Shown: positions 52,122 to 61,606, numbered from the stretch's first letter. The stretch is DNA of 64,000 nt from Aciditerrimonas ferrireducens (GCF_023130475.1 NZ_JAKHEX010000001.1:124001-188000); one strand, 5' to 3'. The notes: generated from the letters alone by a model not told the origin. Translations and numbers: made by a program.

Positions 52122-52976
52122 TCAGCTGCGGTAGTCGTAGAAGCCCCGCCCGGACTTCCGGCCCAGGAGCTCGGCGGCCACCATGCGACGCAGGAGGGGC
52201 ACCGGGGCGTAGTTGGGGTCCCGGTGCTCCTGGTAGAGGGCGTCCAGGATGGCCACGGAGGTGTCGAGGCCGACGAGGTCCAAGAGGGCGAAGGGCCCCA
52301 TGGGGAAGCCGCAGCCGCCCTTCATGGCGGCGTCGATGTCCTCCATGGCGGCCACGCCCTGCTCCAGGAGGCGGACGGCGTTGTTGAGGTAGGGGAAGAG
52401 CAGGGCGTTCACGATGAAGCCGGCCCGGTCCTTGACCTCCACGGGCTGCTTCCCGCACGCCTCGGCGAAGGCCTTGGCCGCGGCGATGGTCTCGTCGCTG
52501 GCCGTGAGGGGCCGGACCACCTCGACGAGGCTCATGACCGGGGCTGGGTTGAAGAAGTGGATGCCGCAGACTCGATCAGGCCGGCCGGTCTCCATGGCCA
52601 GGTCCACCACCGGCAGGGTGGAGGTGTTCGTGGCCAGGATGGCGTCGTCCCGGCAGACCCGGTCGAGCTCGGAGAACAGGTGCTTCTTGACCGCGAGGTC
52701 CTCGACCACCGACTCGATGACCAGGTCGCAGTCCCGCAGCGCCCCGAGGTCCGAGACCGCCTGCACCCGGCCGGCGGCCTCGTCCCGGGCCTGCTGGTCG
52801 AGCTTGCCCTTGGCGACCTGCCGGTCCAGGGACTTCTCCAGGCCAGCCATCATGGCGTCGGCCGTGGCCTGGGACCGGGACCGCAGGACGACCTCGAAGC
52901 CGTGGACGGCGGCTGCTTCGGCGATCCCCGAGCCCATGATGCCCGACCCGACGATCCCCACGCGTTGGATGGCCAT
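52122..52976 (-). CDS. 3-hydroxybutyryl-CoA dehydrogenase
   Basis: 284 aa. N-terminal Rossmann fold GIVGSGIMGSGIAEAAAVHG, then DLVIESVVEDLAVK, ILATNTSTLPV, GIHFFNPAPVMSLVEVV (catalytic His) and the C-terminal helical domain ending GRKSGRGFYDY. It interconverts acetoacetyl-CoA and 3-hydroxybutyryl-CoA. ATG 52976 has a leaderless-type TAACAT 8 nt upstream. It precedes the mutase gene by 82 nt on the same strand. It links the thiolase step to crotonyl-CoA formation. Confidence 0.94.
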   Translation of the reverse strand: MAIQRVGIVGSGIMGSGIAEAAAVHGFEVVLRSRSQATADAMMAGLEKSLDRQVAKGKLDQQARDEAAGRVQAVSDLGALRDCDLVIESVVEDLAVKKHLFSELDRVCRDDAILATNTSTLPVVDLAMETGRPDRVCGIHFFNPAPVMSLVEVVRPLTASDETIAAAKAFAEACGKQPVEVKDRAGFIVNALLFPYLNNAVRLLEQGVAAMEDIDAAMKGGCGFPMGPFALLDLVGLDTSVAILDALYQEHRDPNYAPVPLLRRMVAAELLGRKSGRGFYDYRS

Positions 52977-52984
52977 GGCCGGCG

Positions 52985-52990
52985 ATGTTA
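52985..52990 (-). promoter_or_regulatory. -10 box TAACAT, leaderless promoter
   Basis: On the minus strand TAACAT ends 8 nt before ATG 52976 of the 3-hydroxybutyryl-CoA dehydrogenase gene. Confidence 0.5.
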
Positions 52991-53044
52991 CTCAGTGGGC
53001 ACCGCCTTCGACTGCGTGGGGTGGCACCCCGGGGGAGGGGCGGG

Positions 53045-53899
53045 TCAGCCGGCCAGTTCCCGCAGGACCCGGCGGGTGCCGAGGGCGGCCGCCCCGAGCC
53101 AGGCCCGGGGCGTGGCCCGCCAGGCCCACCAGGCGGCCCGGGCGCTGGCCGGGGCCACCACCAGGGGCCGGTTCCGGGCCACCCCGGCCAGGACGTCGGT
53201 CGCCAGGCGGTCGGTGGTGTAGAGGCCGCCGGGCAGCCGCCGGAGGAGGTCCCGGCCGGGTTGCCGGCCGCCCACCGAGGGCAGGCCCGGGTTCACCCGG
53301 TCAAGGAGGGGCGTGTCGACGAAGCCCGGGCACACCGCGGTCACCTTCACTCCGTAGGCCGCGGCCTCGGCCCGCAGACTGACGCTCAGGCCGACCACGG
53401 CGTGCTTCGTCATGGCGTAGGGGGTCAAGGTGGGCGAGGGCACGAGGCCGGCCAACGACGCCGTGTTGACCAGGTGGCCCGCGCCCTGGCGGACCATGCG
53501 GGGGTAGGCGGCCAGGACACCGTTCACCACCCCTTTGAGGTTGACGGCCAGGACCCGGTCCCAGTGGGCCGGGGTCAGCCGGGCGGCGTCCCCGGCGACG
53601 GCGATGCCGGCGTTGTTGAAGAGGTAGTCCAGGTGGACCCGCTCCTCGGCGACCTCCTCGACGAGCCGCTCGAAGGCCCCGAGGTCGGTCACGTCGAGCC
53701 GCCGGGTCCGCAGCCGCTCGCCGGCACCGGGCCCGTACTCCCGGTCGACCTGCTCGAGGGCGGCCTCGTCGATGTCGGCCACGGTGACCGCTGCGCCCCG
53801 CTCGAGGAGGGCGGCGGTGAGGGCCTTGCCGATGCCCGAGGCCCCGCCGGTCACGATGGCGGTGGCGCCCAGGAAAGGATCTGCCGGGGTACGGGCCAT
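53045..53899 (-). CDS. Short-chain dehydrogenase/reductase (SDR)
   Basis: 284 aa. TGGASGIGKAL (cofactor), DIDEAAL (NAD preference by the acidic residue), NNAGIAVAG, NTASLAG (catalytic Ser) and YAMTKHA (Tyr-x3-Lys) are present. The C-terminal about 80 residues (VAPASARAAWWAWRATPRAW) are hydrophobic and basic, resembling membrane-associated SDRs. Substrate unknown. ATG 53899 is preceded by a leaderless-type TATTGT. Confidence 0.9.
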   Translation of the reverse strand: MARTPADPFLGATAIVTGGASGIGKALTAALLERGAAVTVADIDEAALEQVDREYGPGAGERLRTRRLDVTDLGAFERLVEEVAEERVHLDYLFNNAGIAVAGDAARLTPAHWDRVLAVNLKGVVNGVLAAYPRMVRQGAGHLVNTASLAGLVPSPTLTPYAMTKHAVVGLSVSLRAEAAAYGVKVTAVCPGFVDTPLLDRVNPGLPSVGGRQPGRDLLRRLPGGLYTTDRLATDVLAGVARNRPLVVAPASARAAWWAWRATPRAWLGAAALGTRRVLRELAG

Positions 53900-53907
53900 G
53901 GGGCGCA

Positions 53908-53913
53908 ACAATA
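53908..53913 (-). promoter_or_regulatory. -10 box TATTGT, leaderless promoter of SDR
   Basis: On the minus strand TATTGT ends 8 nt before ATG 53899. It faces the TAGAGT promoter of the S51 gene across a 93-bp divergent region. Confidence 0.5.
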
Positions 53914-53980
53914 GACAGCCACCGGCGAGGGCTCCTCGACGTCCCCGGCCCGGCTCCCCGGTGCCGGCGGCGCAAGGACC

Positions 53981-53986
53981 TAGAGT
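53981..53986 (+). promoter_or_regulatory. -10 box TAGAGT, leaderless promoter of the S51-like gene
   Basis: TAGAGT ends 6 nt before GTG 53993 with no ribosome site. Confidence 0.5.
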
Positions 53987-53992
53987 GAGCTC

Positions 53993-54673
53993 GTGCCTGA
54001 GGAGCCGGGACTGATCGCCTTGCTGGGCGGGGGCGAATGGCAGGCGGGGTGCGAGCCCGTCGACGAGGCCTTGCTGGCAGCGGCCGGCACCGACCAGGTC
54101 ACGATCCTGCCCACTGCCGCGGCCTTCGAGCGCCCCGAGCGGGCGGTCGCCCACGCCGAGGCGTACTTCGCCCGTCTTGGTGCCAAGGTTCGTCCCCTCA
54201 TGGTCCTCCGGCGGGCCGACGCCCAGGACCCGGCGATGGCCGAGGCCATCGGGGCCAGCCGCTTCGTGTACCTCGGGGGCGGCTCGCCGCTGCACCTGCG
54301 CTCGGTCCTGAAGGACTCGAAGGTCTGGTCGGCCCTCGTCGAGGCCTGGCAGGCCGGGGCGGTGGTCGCGGGCTCGTCGGCCGGCGCCATGGTCCTGACC
54401 GACCCGATGGTGGATCCCCGGGGCGGGGCCCTGACCGTGGGCCTCGGCCTGGTGCGGGGCCTGGCGGTCGTCCCCCACTACGGCCAGGAGAACGCCGAGA
54501 AGGTCCACCGGTCGGTGACCCTGGCCGCCGCCGACCTGGCGGTGGTCGGGGTGCCCGAGCGGACCGCCGTCCTCCGGGACCCCTCGGGCAGCTGGCAGGT
54601 CCTCGGGGCGGGCAGCGTCCAGGTCTTCGTCGGCGGGGAGCCCGCCGACCTCGACGCCCTGCCCCGGAGCTGA
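53993..54673 (+). CDS. Peptidase S51 / cyanophycinase-like, class I glutamine amidotransferase fold
   Basis: 226 aa. LIALLGGGEWQ, VTILPTAAAFERPE, FVYLGGGSPLHLRSVL and the nucleophile elbow AGSSAGAMVL (Ser) match S51 peptidases such as PepE and cyanophycinase. Substrate is probably a small Asp- or Arg-containing dipeptide, but unproven. GTG 53993 fits the family N-terminus. It is divergent from the SDR and convergent with the broken cyclophilin gene 22 nt away. Confidence 0.88.
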   Translation: MPEEPGLIALLGGGEWQAGCEPVDEALLAAAGTDQVTILPTAAAFERPERAVAHAEAYFARLGAKVRPLMVLRRADAQDPAMAEAIGASRFVYLGGGSPLHLRSVLKDSKVWSALVEAWQAGAVVAGSSAGAMVLTDPMVDPRGGALTVGLGLVRGLAVVPHYGQENAEKVHRSVTLAAADLAVVGVPERTAVLRDPSGSWQVLGAGSVQVFVGGEPADLDALPRS

Positions 54674-54695
54674 GCGGCGGAGGTCCCGGCGGGGC

Positions 54696-55185
54696 TCAGT
54701 CGGCCCGCTCGGTGATGCGGACCTCCTCGAGGACCACCTGCTCGGTCGGTCGGCCCGAACGGCTGCCGCAGGCGTCGAGGGCCGCCACCGTGTCGCCGCC
54801 GGCCACCACCGCCCCGAAGAGCGAGTACTGGGGCGGCAGGCGGGTCCCGTCCGGTCCCGAGACGATGAAGAACTGGCTGCCGTTCGTGTCGGGCCCGGCG
54901 TTGGCCATGGCCACCGACCCGACCTGGTACCGCCCCGGCGGGGGCAGCTCGTCGGCGAAGCGGTAGCCCGGCCCGCCGGTGCCGGTGCCGGTGGGGTCCC
55001 CGCCCTGGATGACGAAGCCGGGGATGATGCGGTGGAAGACGGTCCAGGGCGATGGTCAGCTCCCCCTTGGAGGTCCGCAGGAGGGCCTGGTAGCGGTGCG
55101 AGGGGTCGATGCACATGGGCGGCTCGCCCGAAAAGCTGCGGCGCAGGGGGCTCGAACCGTCGGGGGCGGGGCAGGGCTCGGGCAC
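54696..55185 (-). pseudogene. Cyclophilin-type peptidyl-prolyl isomerase broken by an internal deletion
   Basis: GTG 55185 with GAGAGGAGG upstream starts an N-terminal segment (MPEPCPAPD... to RTSKGELTIAL) that then loses frame. The remaining cyclophilin sequence continues in another frame with [27 protein letters not shown] and [18 protein letters not shown], ending at 54696. Comparison with the intact neighbour at 55259-56083 shows about 22 residues (the [21 protein letters not shown]-like block) are missing, roughly 68 nt, between two GGACC runs. Without the missing strand the fold should not form. It lies downstream of the intact gene on the same strand. Confidence 0.75.
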
Positions 55186-55258
55186 AAGGGCCTCCTCTCT
55201 GGCGGACCCGATCGGAACGGACCCGTCGGGTGGCGTCCGATCGGCCAGCCGGTGGCGG

Positions 55259-56083
55259 TCACGACGAGCTGATCGTGACCTTCAGCATGCGGTGGATGAC
55301 GACGGGCGTGCCAGCGTTGGACCCGTCCTTGTTGATGCGCTCGACGACCGACATCCCCGAGGTGACCTTGCCGAGCAGGACGTAGTCGGGGGGCAGGGAC
55401 TCGCCCTCGGGTCCCGCCACGATGAAGAACTGGCTGCCGTTCGTGCTGGGGTCGGTGTCCCCTTGGGGGCTGGCGTTCGCCATGGCCACCGAGCCCAGGG
55501 GGTACTGGTCGGCCGGGTTGGTGGCCGGGGGCGGGCCGTGCTCGGTGAACTCGTAGCCCGGCCCGCCGGTGCCGGTGCCGGTGGGGTCCCCGGTCTGGTC
55601 GACGAAGCCCGGGATCACCCGGTGGAAGATGTCGCAGTTGTAGAAGCCGTGGCGGGCCAGGAAGACGAAGTTGTTGACCGCCTCGGGGGCCGCCTTGGGG
55701 TCGAGGGTGATGGTGAAGGTGCCCACGTCGGTCGTGACCGTCGCCGTGTAGGTCTTGGCCAGGTCGATGGTCATGGGCGGCGGGGCGCTGTAGGTCGGCT
55801 TCGTGAGCGGCGTGTGGGGGTTCGCGGGGCAGCCGGCGGCCACCGCGGCCTTGTTGGCGGCCGCCTGGCGGGCGGCCACCGAGGCGGTCGTGGTGGTTTT
55901 GGCCGCTGTCTTCTTGTGGTGGCTCGGGCCTGAGACGGCGTAGACGATGAGGGCCACGAGGGCGGCCACGACCACCAGGCCGATGGAGAACTGCAGGTTC
56001 CGCCGCCGGCGACGGCGGCGCTCCAGCTCGGCCAGTCGGGCCTGCTTGGCCGCTCGCTTCCTGGCGCGCTTGGCACTGGGCAC
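55259..56083 (-). CDS. Membrane-anchored cyclophilin-type peptidyl-prolyl cis-trans isomerase
   Basis: 274 aa. A highly basic N-terminus precedes one membrane segment ([19 protein letters not shown]), an Ala/Lys-rich linker and the cyclophilin domain with [35 protein letters not shown] and [10 protein letters not shown]. The active-site Arg of FHR and the Gln/Phe are intact. It should catalyse proline isomerisation of exported proteins outside the membrane. GTG 56083 is preceded by a leaderless-type TACCGT. It is divergent from lysC. Confidence 0.92.
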   Translation of the reverse strand: MPSAKRARKRAAKQARLAELERRRRRRRNLQFSIGLVVVAALVALIVYAVSGPSHHKKTAAKTTTTASVAARQAAANKAAVAAGCPANPHTPLTKPTYSAPPPMTIDLAKTYTATVTTDVGTFTITLDPKAAPEAVNNFVFLARHGFYNCDIFHRVIPGFVDQTGDPTGTGTGGPGYEFTEHGPPPATNPADQYPLGSVAMANASPQGDTDPSTNGSQFFIVAGPEGESLPPDYVLLGKVTSGMSVVERINKDGSNAGTPVVIHRMLKVTISSS

Positions 56084-56091
56084 GGCCCTGG

Positions 56092-56097
56092 ACGGTA
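56092..56097 (-). promoter_or_regulatory. -10 box TACCGT, leaderless promoter of cyclophilin gene
   Basis: On the minus strand TACCGT ends 8 nt before GTG 56083. Confidence 0.5.
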
Positions 56098-56176
56098 GTC
56101 GACGCGAAGGGGCCCGCCGGCTCGGCTCGGGGCCCCCGGTGGGGGCCGCCCGTGCGCGCCCAGGGTCGCCGGCCGC

Positions 56177-56182
56177 TAGCGT
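56177..56182 (+). promoter_or_regulatory. -10 box TAGCGT, leaderless promoter of lysC
   Basis: TAGCGT ends 8 nt before GTG 56191, which supports that start codon. Confidence 0.5.
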
Positions 56183-56190
56183 CGAGCGCC

Positions 56191-57438
56191 GTGGGCCTGG
56201 TGGTGCAGAAGTTCGGTGGGACGTCGGTCGGTGACGCCGAGCGCATCCGGGAGGTCGCGGACCATGTCGCCCGGACCCGTCGGCAAGGCAAGGAAGTCGT
56301 GGTGGTGGTCTCGGCCATGGGCAAGACCACCGACGACCTCCTGCGGCTCGCCGACGACGTGAGCCCGGTCCAGCCAGCGAGGGAGCTGGACATGCTGCTG
56401 ACCGCCGGCGAGCGGGTCTCCATGGCCCTGCTCTGCATGGCCCTGGCCGGCCTGGGGGTCGACGCCGTGTCCTTCACCGGCAGCCAGGCCGGCATCATCA
56501 CCGACACCGACCACACCCGGGCCCGGATCCTCGAGGTCCGGGCGGACCGCCTGCGGGAGGCCCTGGCGGACGGCAAGGTGCCGGTGGTGGCGGGCTTCCA
56601 GGGGGTCTCGACGGCGCGGGACGTCACCACGTTGGGGCGGGGCGGCTCGGACACCACGGCCGTGGCCCTGGCGGCGGCCCTCGGCGCGGAGGTCTGCGAG
56701 ATCTACACGGACGTGACCGGGGTGTTCACCGCCGACCCCCGCGTGGTGCCCACGGCCCGGCGCCTGGCCCGGATCAGCTTCGAGGAGATGCTGGACCTGG
56801 CGGCCAGCGGCGGTCGGGTGCTGCAGCTGCGGTCGGTGGAGTTCGCCCGGAACCACGGGGTGCCGCTGCACGTGCGATCGAGCTTCACCTGGGAGCCGGG
56901 AACCTGGGTGGTCGAGGAGGATGCCAGCATGGAGAACGCCGTCGTCACCGCCGTCGCCCACGACACCTCGGAAGCGAAGGTGACCGTGACCGGCGTGCCC
57001 GACCGCCCAGGCCTGGCCGCCCGCTTGTTCCGGGCCCTGGCCGATCGGTCCATCAACGTCGACATGATCGTGCAGAACGTCTCCCAGCACGGCACGACGG
57101 ACATCTCCTTCACGGTGCCCAAGGTCGACGTGCCCAGCACCGTGGAGGTGGCCTCGGCCATGGCCCGGGAGATCGGCGCCGGGGAGGTGGCGGCCGACGA
57201 CGGCATCGCCAAGGTCTCCCTTGTCGGGGCGGGCATGCGGAGCCACCCGGGGGTCTCGGCCACCATGTTCGAGGTCCTGGCCGAGCAGGGCATCAACATC
57301 GAGATGATCTCGACCAGCACCATCCGGATCACCTGCGTGGTCCGGGCCGAGCAGGTCGAGCAGGCCGTCCAGGCCCTCCACCGGGCCTTCGGCCTCGACG
57401 GCACCGAGCCAGCGGTGGTCGGCGGCCCGTCCCGATAG
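56191..57438 (+). CDS. lysC: Aspartate kinase
   Basis: About 415 aa. The N-terminal motif [15 protein letters not shown] identifies the kinase; [30 protein letters not shown] and [15 protein letters not shown] follow. Two C-terminal ACT domains ([15 protein letters not shown] and [30 protein letters not shown]) provide allosteric control by lysine and threonine. GTG 56191 gives the normal start GLVVQKFGG; an in-frame GTG 39 nt upstream would add nonconserved residues. It catalyses the first step of the aspartate pathway, with asd downstream. Its TAG stop is part of the next gene's -10 box. Confidence 0.96.
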   Translation: MGLVVQKFGGTSVGDAERIREVADHVARTRRQGKEVVVVVSAMGKTTDDLLRLADDVSPVQPARELDMLLTAGERVSMALLCMALAGLGVDAVSFTGSQAGIITDTDHTRARILEVRADRLREALADGKVPVVAGFQGVSTARDVTTLGRGGSDTTAVALAAALGAEVCEIYTDVTGVFTADPRVVPTARRLARISFEEMLDLAASGGRVLQLRSVEFARNHGVPLHVRSSFTWEPGTWVVEEDASMENAVVTAVAHDTSEAKVTVTGVPDRPGLAARLFRALADRSINVDMIVQNVSQHGTTDISFTVPKVDVPSTVEVASAMAREIGAGEVAADDGIAKVSLVGAGMRSHPGVSATMFEVLAEQGINIEMISTSTIRITCVVRAEQVEQAVQALHRAFGLDGTEPAVVGGPSR

Positions 57439-57441
57439 GGT
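57436..57441 (+). promoter_or_regulatory. -10 box TAGGGT overlapping the lysC stop codon, leaderless promoter of the peroxiredoxin gene
   Basis: The lysC TAG stop (57436-57438) is the first half of TAGGGT, which ends 7 nt before ATG 57449. Confidence 0.5.
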
Positions 57442-57448
57442 GACGGCC

Positions 57449-57931
57449 ATGGCGATCCAGGTTGGTCAGCGGATCCCGGACGTCGAGGTCCGGGTCATGG
57501 GGGAGAACGGGCCGGAGACGGTGCGGACCGGGCAGGTGCTGGGGCAGGGCAAGGTGGTGCTCTTCGCCGTGCCCGGAGCCTTCACCCCGGGCTGCTCCCG
57601 CATCCACCTGCCGGGCTACGTCGAGCAGGCCGACGAGCTGAAGGCCAAGGGGGTCTCGACCATCGCCTGCGTGGCGGTCAACGACCCCTGGGTCATGGAC
57701 GCCTGGGCCGAGGCCCAAGGGGCCAAGGGCAAGATCCTCATGCTCTCCGACGGCAACGCCGAGTTCACGAAGGCCATGGGCCTGGAGCTCGACGGGGCGG
57801 TCGCCGGCCTGGGCCTGCGCTCGCAGCGCTACGCGGCCATCATCGAGGAGGGGGTCCTCACCTCCCTGGACGTCGAGCAGGGGACCGGGGTCGACGTGAG
57901 CGCCTGCAGCAACGTGCTGGCCAAGCTCTGA
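57449..57931 (+). CDS. Peroxiredoxin, Prx5 type
   Basis: 160 aa thiol peroxidase. VLFAVPGAFTPGCSRIHLPGYV carries the peroxidatic Cys49 in the Prx5-type TPGCS context; Cys153 near the C-terminus (VSACSNVLAKL) may be the resolving cysteine. The conserved Trp-Met block VNDPWVMDAW supports the Prx5 subgroup. It detoxifies peroxides in the cytoplasm. It lies between lysC and asd, 10 nt after lysC, but has its own promoter and terminator-like hairpin. Confidence 0.92.
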   Translation: MAIQVGQRIPDVEVRVMGENGPETVRTGQVLGQGKVVLFAVPGAFTPGCSRIHLPGYVEQADELKAKGVSTIACVAVNDPWVMDAWAEAQGAKGKILMLSDGNAEFTKAMGLELDGAVAGLGLRSQRYAAIIEEGVLTSLDVEQGTGVDVSACSNVLAKL

Positions 57932-57938
57932 GCGTCAA

Positions 57939-57958
57939 GGGGCGGGGCTGGCCGCCCC
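57939..57958 (+). terminator. Hairpin after the peroxiredoxin gene
   Basis: GGGGCGG-GGCTGG-CCGCCCC, a perfect 7-bp stem, begins 8 nt after the peroxiredoxin stop and ends 1 nt before the asd -10 box. It likely ends the upstream transcript just where asd transcription begins. Confidence 0.55.
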
Positions 57959-57959
57959 G

Positions 57960-58985
<1,026 letters not shown>

Positions 58986-59070
58986 GGACCCCGGCACGCT
59001 GGGGCCCGGTCGTGGTGCGGGCCGGTCGTCGTGGGCCCCGGTCGGGCGGAGGCCCTGCGGCGCGGTGGAT

Positions 59071-59763
59071 TCAGCTCGGGACGCCTGGGGGCTGGTCGCT
59101 TCGGTGAGCAGGACCCAAGGAGGCCACTCGGCGGGCCAGGTTCACGGCGTGGTCCCCGAGGCGCTCGTAGAACCGGGCCACCAAGGCGGCTTCGACGGCC
59201 ACCGGGATGGGCAGGGAGCCGCTGGCGATCTCCGCGGTCAACAGGACGTGGAGCTCGTCGAGGTCGTCGTCGAGCCGTTCGACCCGCTCGACGGTGGTGG
59301 CGTCCCGATCGGCGTAGGCGTCGGCCGTGGCCTGCCACATGCGGCAGGCCACCTCGCCCATCTGCTCGATCATGCCCCGGGCCCGGGGGGTGAGCTCCAC
59401 CCCGAGTCCCCGGACCGCCCGGCTGGCCACGTGCTCGGCGAGGTCGCCGGAGCGTTCGAGCTCGGGCAGCATGCGGAGAACGGCCACCAGGTAGCGGAGC
59501 TCGGCTCGGGAGCCGCTGTGCTCGGCCAGCTCGGCGGCGGTCCGCTCGACCTCCCGGTAGAGCTCGTCGATGGCCGCGTCGTTCGCCGCCAGCGCCCGGG
59601 CAGCCTCCCGGTCCCCGGCCAAGAGGGCGTGGGTGGCCCCGGCCAGCGCTTCGCCGACCAGGGCGAAGAGCTGGATGACCCGCCGGTCGATGCTGGCCGT
59701 CCCCCCCTCGGGCCCGGCCAGGCGGGGCACGAAGCCCTGGGAGGCCGTCCCACCCTGGCTCAC
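59071..59763 (-). CDS. PhoU-domain protein
   Basis: 230 aa all-helical protein with two PhoU repeats: VIQLFALVGEALAGATHALLAGDREAARALAANDAAIDELYREVE and the second with LVAVLRMLPELERSGDLAEHVA plus ADRDATTVERVERLDDDLDEL and LVARFYERLGDHAVNLARRVA, the E..GDhA.NI repeat signature. PhoU proteins restrain phosphate uptake or signalling; no pst genes are in the window. The GTG start at 59763 is 9 nt after the acyl-CoA dehydrogenase stop and has its own -10 box on that stop codon. Confidence 0.9.
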   Translation of the reverse strand: MSQGGTASQGFVPRLAGPEGGTASIDRRVIQLFALVGEALAGATHALLAGDREAARALAANDAAIDELYREVERTAAELAEHSGSRAELRYLVAVLRMLPELERSGDLAEHVASRAVRGLGVELTPRARGMIEQMGEVACRMWQATADAYADRDATTVERVERLDDDLDELHVLLTAEIASGSLPIPVAVEAALVARFYERLGDHAVNLARRVASLGPAHRSDQPPGVPS

Positions 59764-59769
59764 GGCCCC

Positions 59770-59775
59770 AGGCTA
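59770..59775 (-). promoter_or_regulatory. -10 box TAGCCT overlapping the acyl-CoA dehydrogenase stop codon, leaderless promoter of the PhoU gene
   Basis: On the minus strand the TAG stop (59775-59773) begins TAGCCT, which ends 6 nt before GTG 59763. Confidence 0.5.
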
Positions 59776-61599
59776 CCGGCCCGCCTGGGCCTCCTCGGAG
59801 ATGTCCAGGAACGCCCCGTCTCGCAGCTCCTTGAAGTGGAGCAGCTCCAGGGGTTCCTGCTCGAGCTCGGCTAGAGGGTCGGCCGGCTGGAGCATCCGGC
59901 GGGCGTAGAGCTGGGCGACGAGGGCCTTGCGGGTCCCGCTCCCGGCCCGTCCCTGCAGCTCGAGGGTGGCTTGGGCCACCAAGGCAGCGGTGGCCGCGGT
60001 GCGGGCCAGGAGGGTGGCGAGAGGGAACAGGCGGGCCTCGGCCACCGGCCCCTCGAGGCGTCGCCAGGTGGCCAGGGCGGCCTCGGCCCGGGCCAGGCCC
60101 TGGGCCAACAGGTCGCGGGCGGGCCGGAGGGCCGGGTCAACCGGCGCCGCCTCCAGGGTCTCGGTCACCCAGGCCAGCAGGGGCCGGTCGGCGTCCTCTC
60201 GCTCGATGGCCCGGCGGACGTCCAGGCAGAGGATGTTGTCGGGTCCCTCCCAGACCGGGTTCACCTGGGCGTCCCGCAGGATGCGGGCCAGGGGCCAGTC
60301 CTCGATGTAGCCGTTGCCGCCGTGGAGCTCCAGGGCGTCGGAGGCCGCGGTCACCCCGAGGCGTGCCGCCTCGAGCTTCGCCAGGGGGGCGAGCAGGCGC
60401 AGTTTCGGGCCGAGGAGGCCGCTGAAGGTCAGGGCCTGGGCGGCCTCGACCGCCACCACCAGCTCGGCCAGCTTGCGCTGCACCAGGGGCTGGTCGACGA
60501 GAGCCGCGCCGAAGGCCTCCCGGGCGCTGGTGTAGCAGAGGGCCTCGACCAGGGCCCGCCGGGCGCAGCCGACCCCCATCATGGCGATGGCCAGCCGAGC
60601 CCCGTTCGTGAGGCGCATCATCTGGGCCAGGCCCGAGGGTCGCCGGGCCGAGCCCTCGGCCCCGGCGTCACCCGCCTCGGCCCCGGGGACGGGCCCGAGC
60701 AGGAAGGCCTCCGCCCCGACCAGCTCGACCTCGCCCGAGGGCACCGCCCGGGTCCCCAGCTTGTCCTTGAGGCGCCGGATCCGAATCCCGTTCGGGGTGC
60801 CGTCCAGGCGCTGGCGGAGGACGAGGAAGGGGGCGACCCCCCGGGTGCCGTCAGGCCCGCCGGCCACCTTGGCCAGGGCGATCATGGCCCCCGCCTGGAC
60901 GTTCGAGACGAACCACTTCACCCCGTCGAGCCGCCAGCCGCCCTGGCCGTCGGGGGTGGCCGTCGTCTCCAGCTCCCCGAGGTCCGACCCGCCGGTCCGC
61001 TCGGTGAACATCTGCGCCGCCTCGCCGGAGAAGCCCCCGTGGGGGAACAGCTCGGCCACCCTCGCCCGGACCTCGGGCGGGGCGTAGGCCTCGGCCATGC
61101 GCAGGACCATGTCGCCCCCGGTGCCGAGCGCGCAGGTCATGCCGATCTCGGCCTGGTTCAGGAGGTAGGTCCAGGCCGCCGCCAAGGGCTCGGGGTCGAC
61201 CCCTGCCTGGGCGGCCTCGGCGGCGAAGGCCGGCGAGGTGAAGTTCAGGCGGTGGAGGTCGGCCCGGTTCGCCAGGAAGCTCGGCGGCAGGACCACCTCG
61301 CTCACGTCGTGGCCCCAGCGGTCGTAGCGCCGCAGCTGCGGCGGGTTCCGGTCGGTCTCCTCCGCCCGGGCGGCGATCGGGCCGCCCATCAGCCCGCCGA
61401 GCTCCCGCAGCCGGGGCTCGGCCCAGGCCAGCTGCGCCGGCTGGAGGTACTGGGCCATGAGGAACTGCAGGGTCGGGTCGCAGTCGTACCAGTTCCGTCC
61501 GACCGCGCCCCGGTAGCGCTGGCTGTCGTAGCGCCGGCGACGGGCCTCGGTGCTGAAGGGGGTCCCGCTGGGGCTGGTGGTCGGGTCGTGCATCGCCAT
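59773..61599 (-). CDS. Acyl-CoA dehydrogenase, long AidB-like subgroup
   Basis: 608 aa flavoprotein. The N-terminal extension (YRGAVGRNWYDCDPTLQFLM) and a long insertion before the core resemble AidB-type and long acyl-CoA dehydrogenases. Core motifs are GFSGEAAQMFTERTGGSDLGELETTA (FAD/substrate), DGVKWFVSNVQAGAMIALAKV, RIRRLKDKLGTRAVPSGEVEL and ELHGGNGYIEDWPLARILRD. Function may be acyl-CoA oxidation (possibly methylsuccinyl-CoA or a branched substrate) or AidB-like DNA-protection; sequence alone does not decide. ATG 61599 has a leaderless-type TAATAT. It is upstream of the PhoU gene. Confidence 0.85.
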   Translation of the reverse strand: MAMHDPTTSPSGTPFSTEARRRRYDSQRYRGAVGRNWYDCDPTLQFLMAQYLQPAQLAWAEPRLRELGGLMGGPIAARAEETDRNPPQLRRYDRWGHDVSEVVLPPSFLANRADLHRLNFTSPAFAAEAAQAGVDPEPLAAAWTYLLNQAEIGMTCALGTGGDMVLRMAEAYAPPEVRARVAELFPHGGFSGEAAQMFTERTGGSDLGELETTATPDGQGGWRLDGVKWFVSNVQAGAMIALAKVAGGPDGTRGVAPFLVLRQRLDGTPNGIRIRRLKDKLGTRAVPSGEVELVGAEAFLLGPVPGAEAGDAGAEGSARRPSGLAQMMRLTNGARLAIAMMGVGCARRALVEALCYTSAREAFGAALVDQPLVQRKLAELVVAVEAAQALTFSGLLGPKLRLLAPLAKLEAARLGVTAASDALELHGGNGYIEDWPLARILRDAQVNPVWEGPDNILCLDVRRAIEREDADRPLLAWVTETLEAAPVDPALRPARDLLAQGLARAEAALATWRRLEGPVAEARLFPLATLLARTAATAALVAQATLELQGRAGSGTRKALVAQLYARRMLQPADPLAELEQEPLELLHFKELRDGAFLDISEEAQAGR

Positions 61600-61606
61600 A
61601 CCCTCA

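Noticed and set aside
59773-61599. Acyl-CoA dehydrogenase called as methylsuccinyl-CoA dehydrogenase
   Set aside because: It would complete the pathway story, but the long AidB-like N-terminus and PhoU neighbour do not support it specifically.
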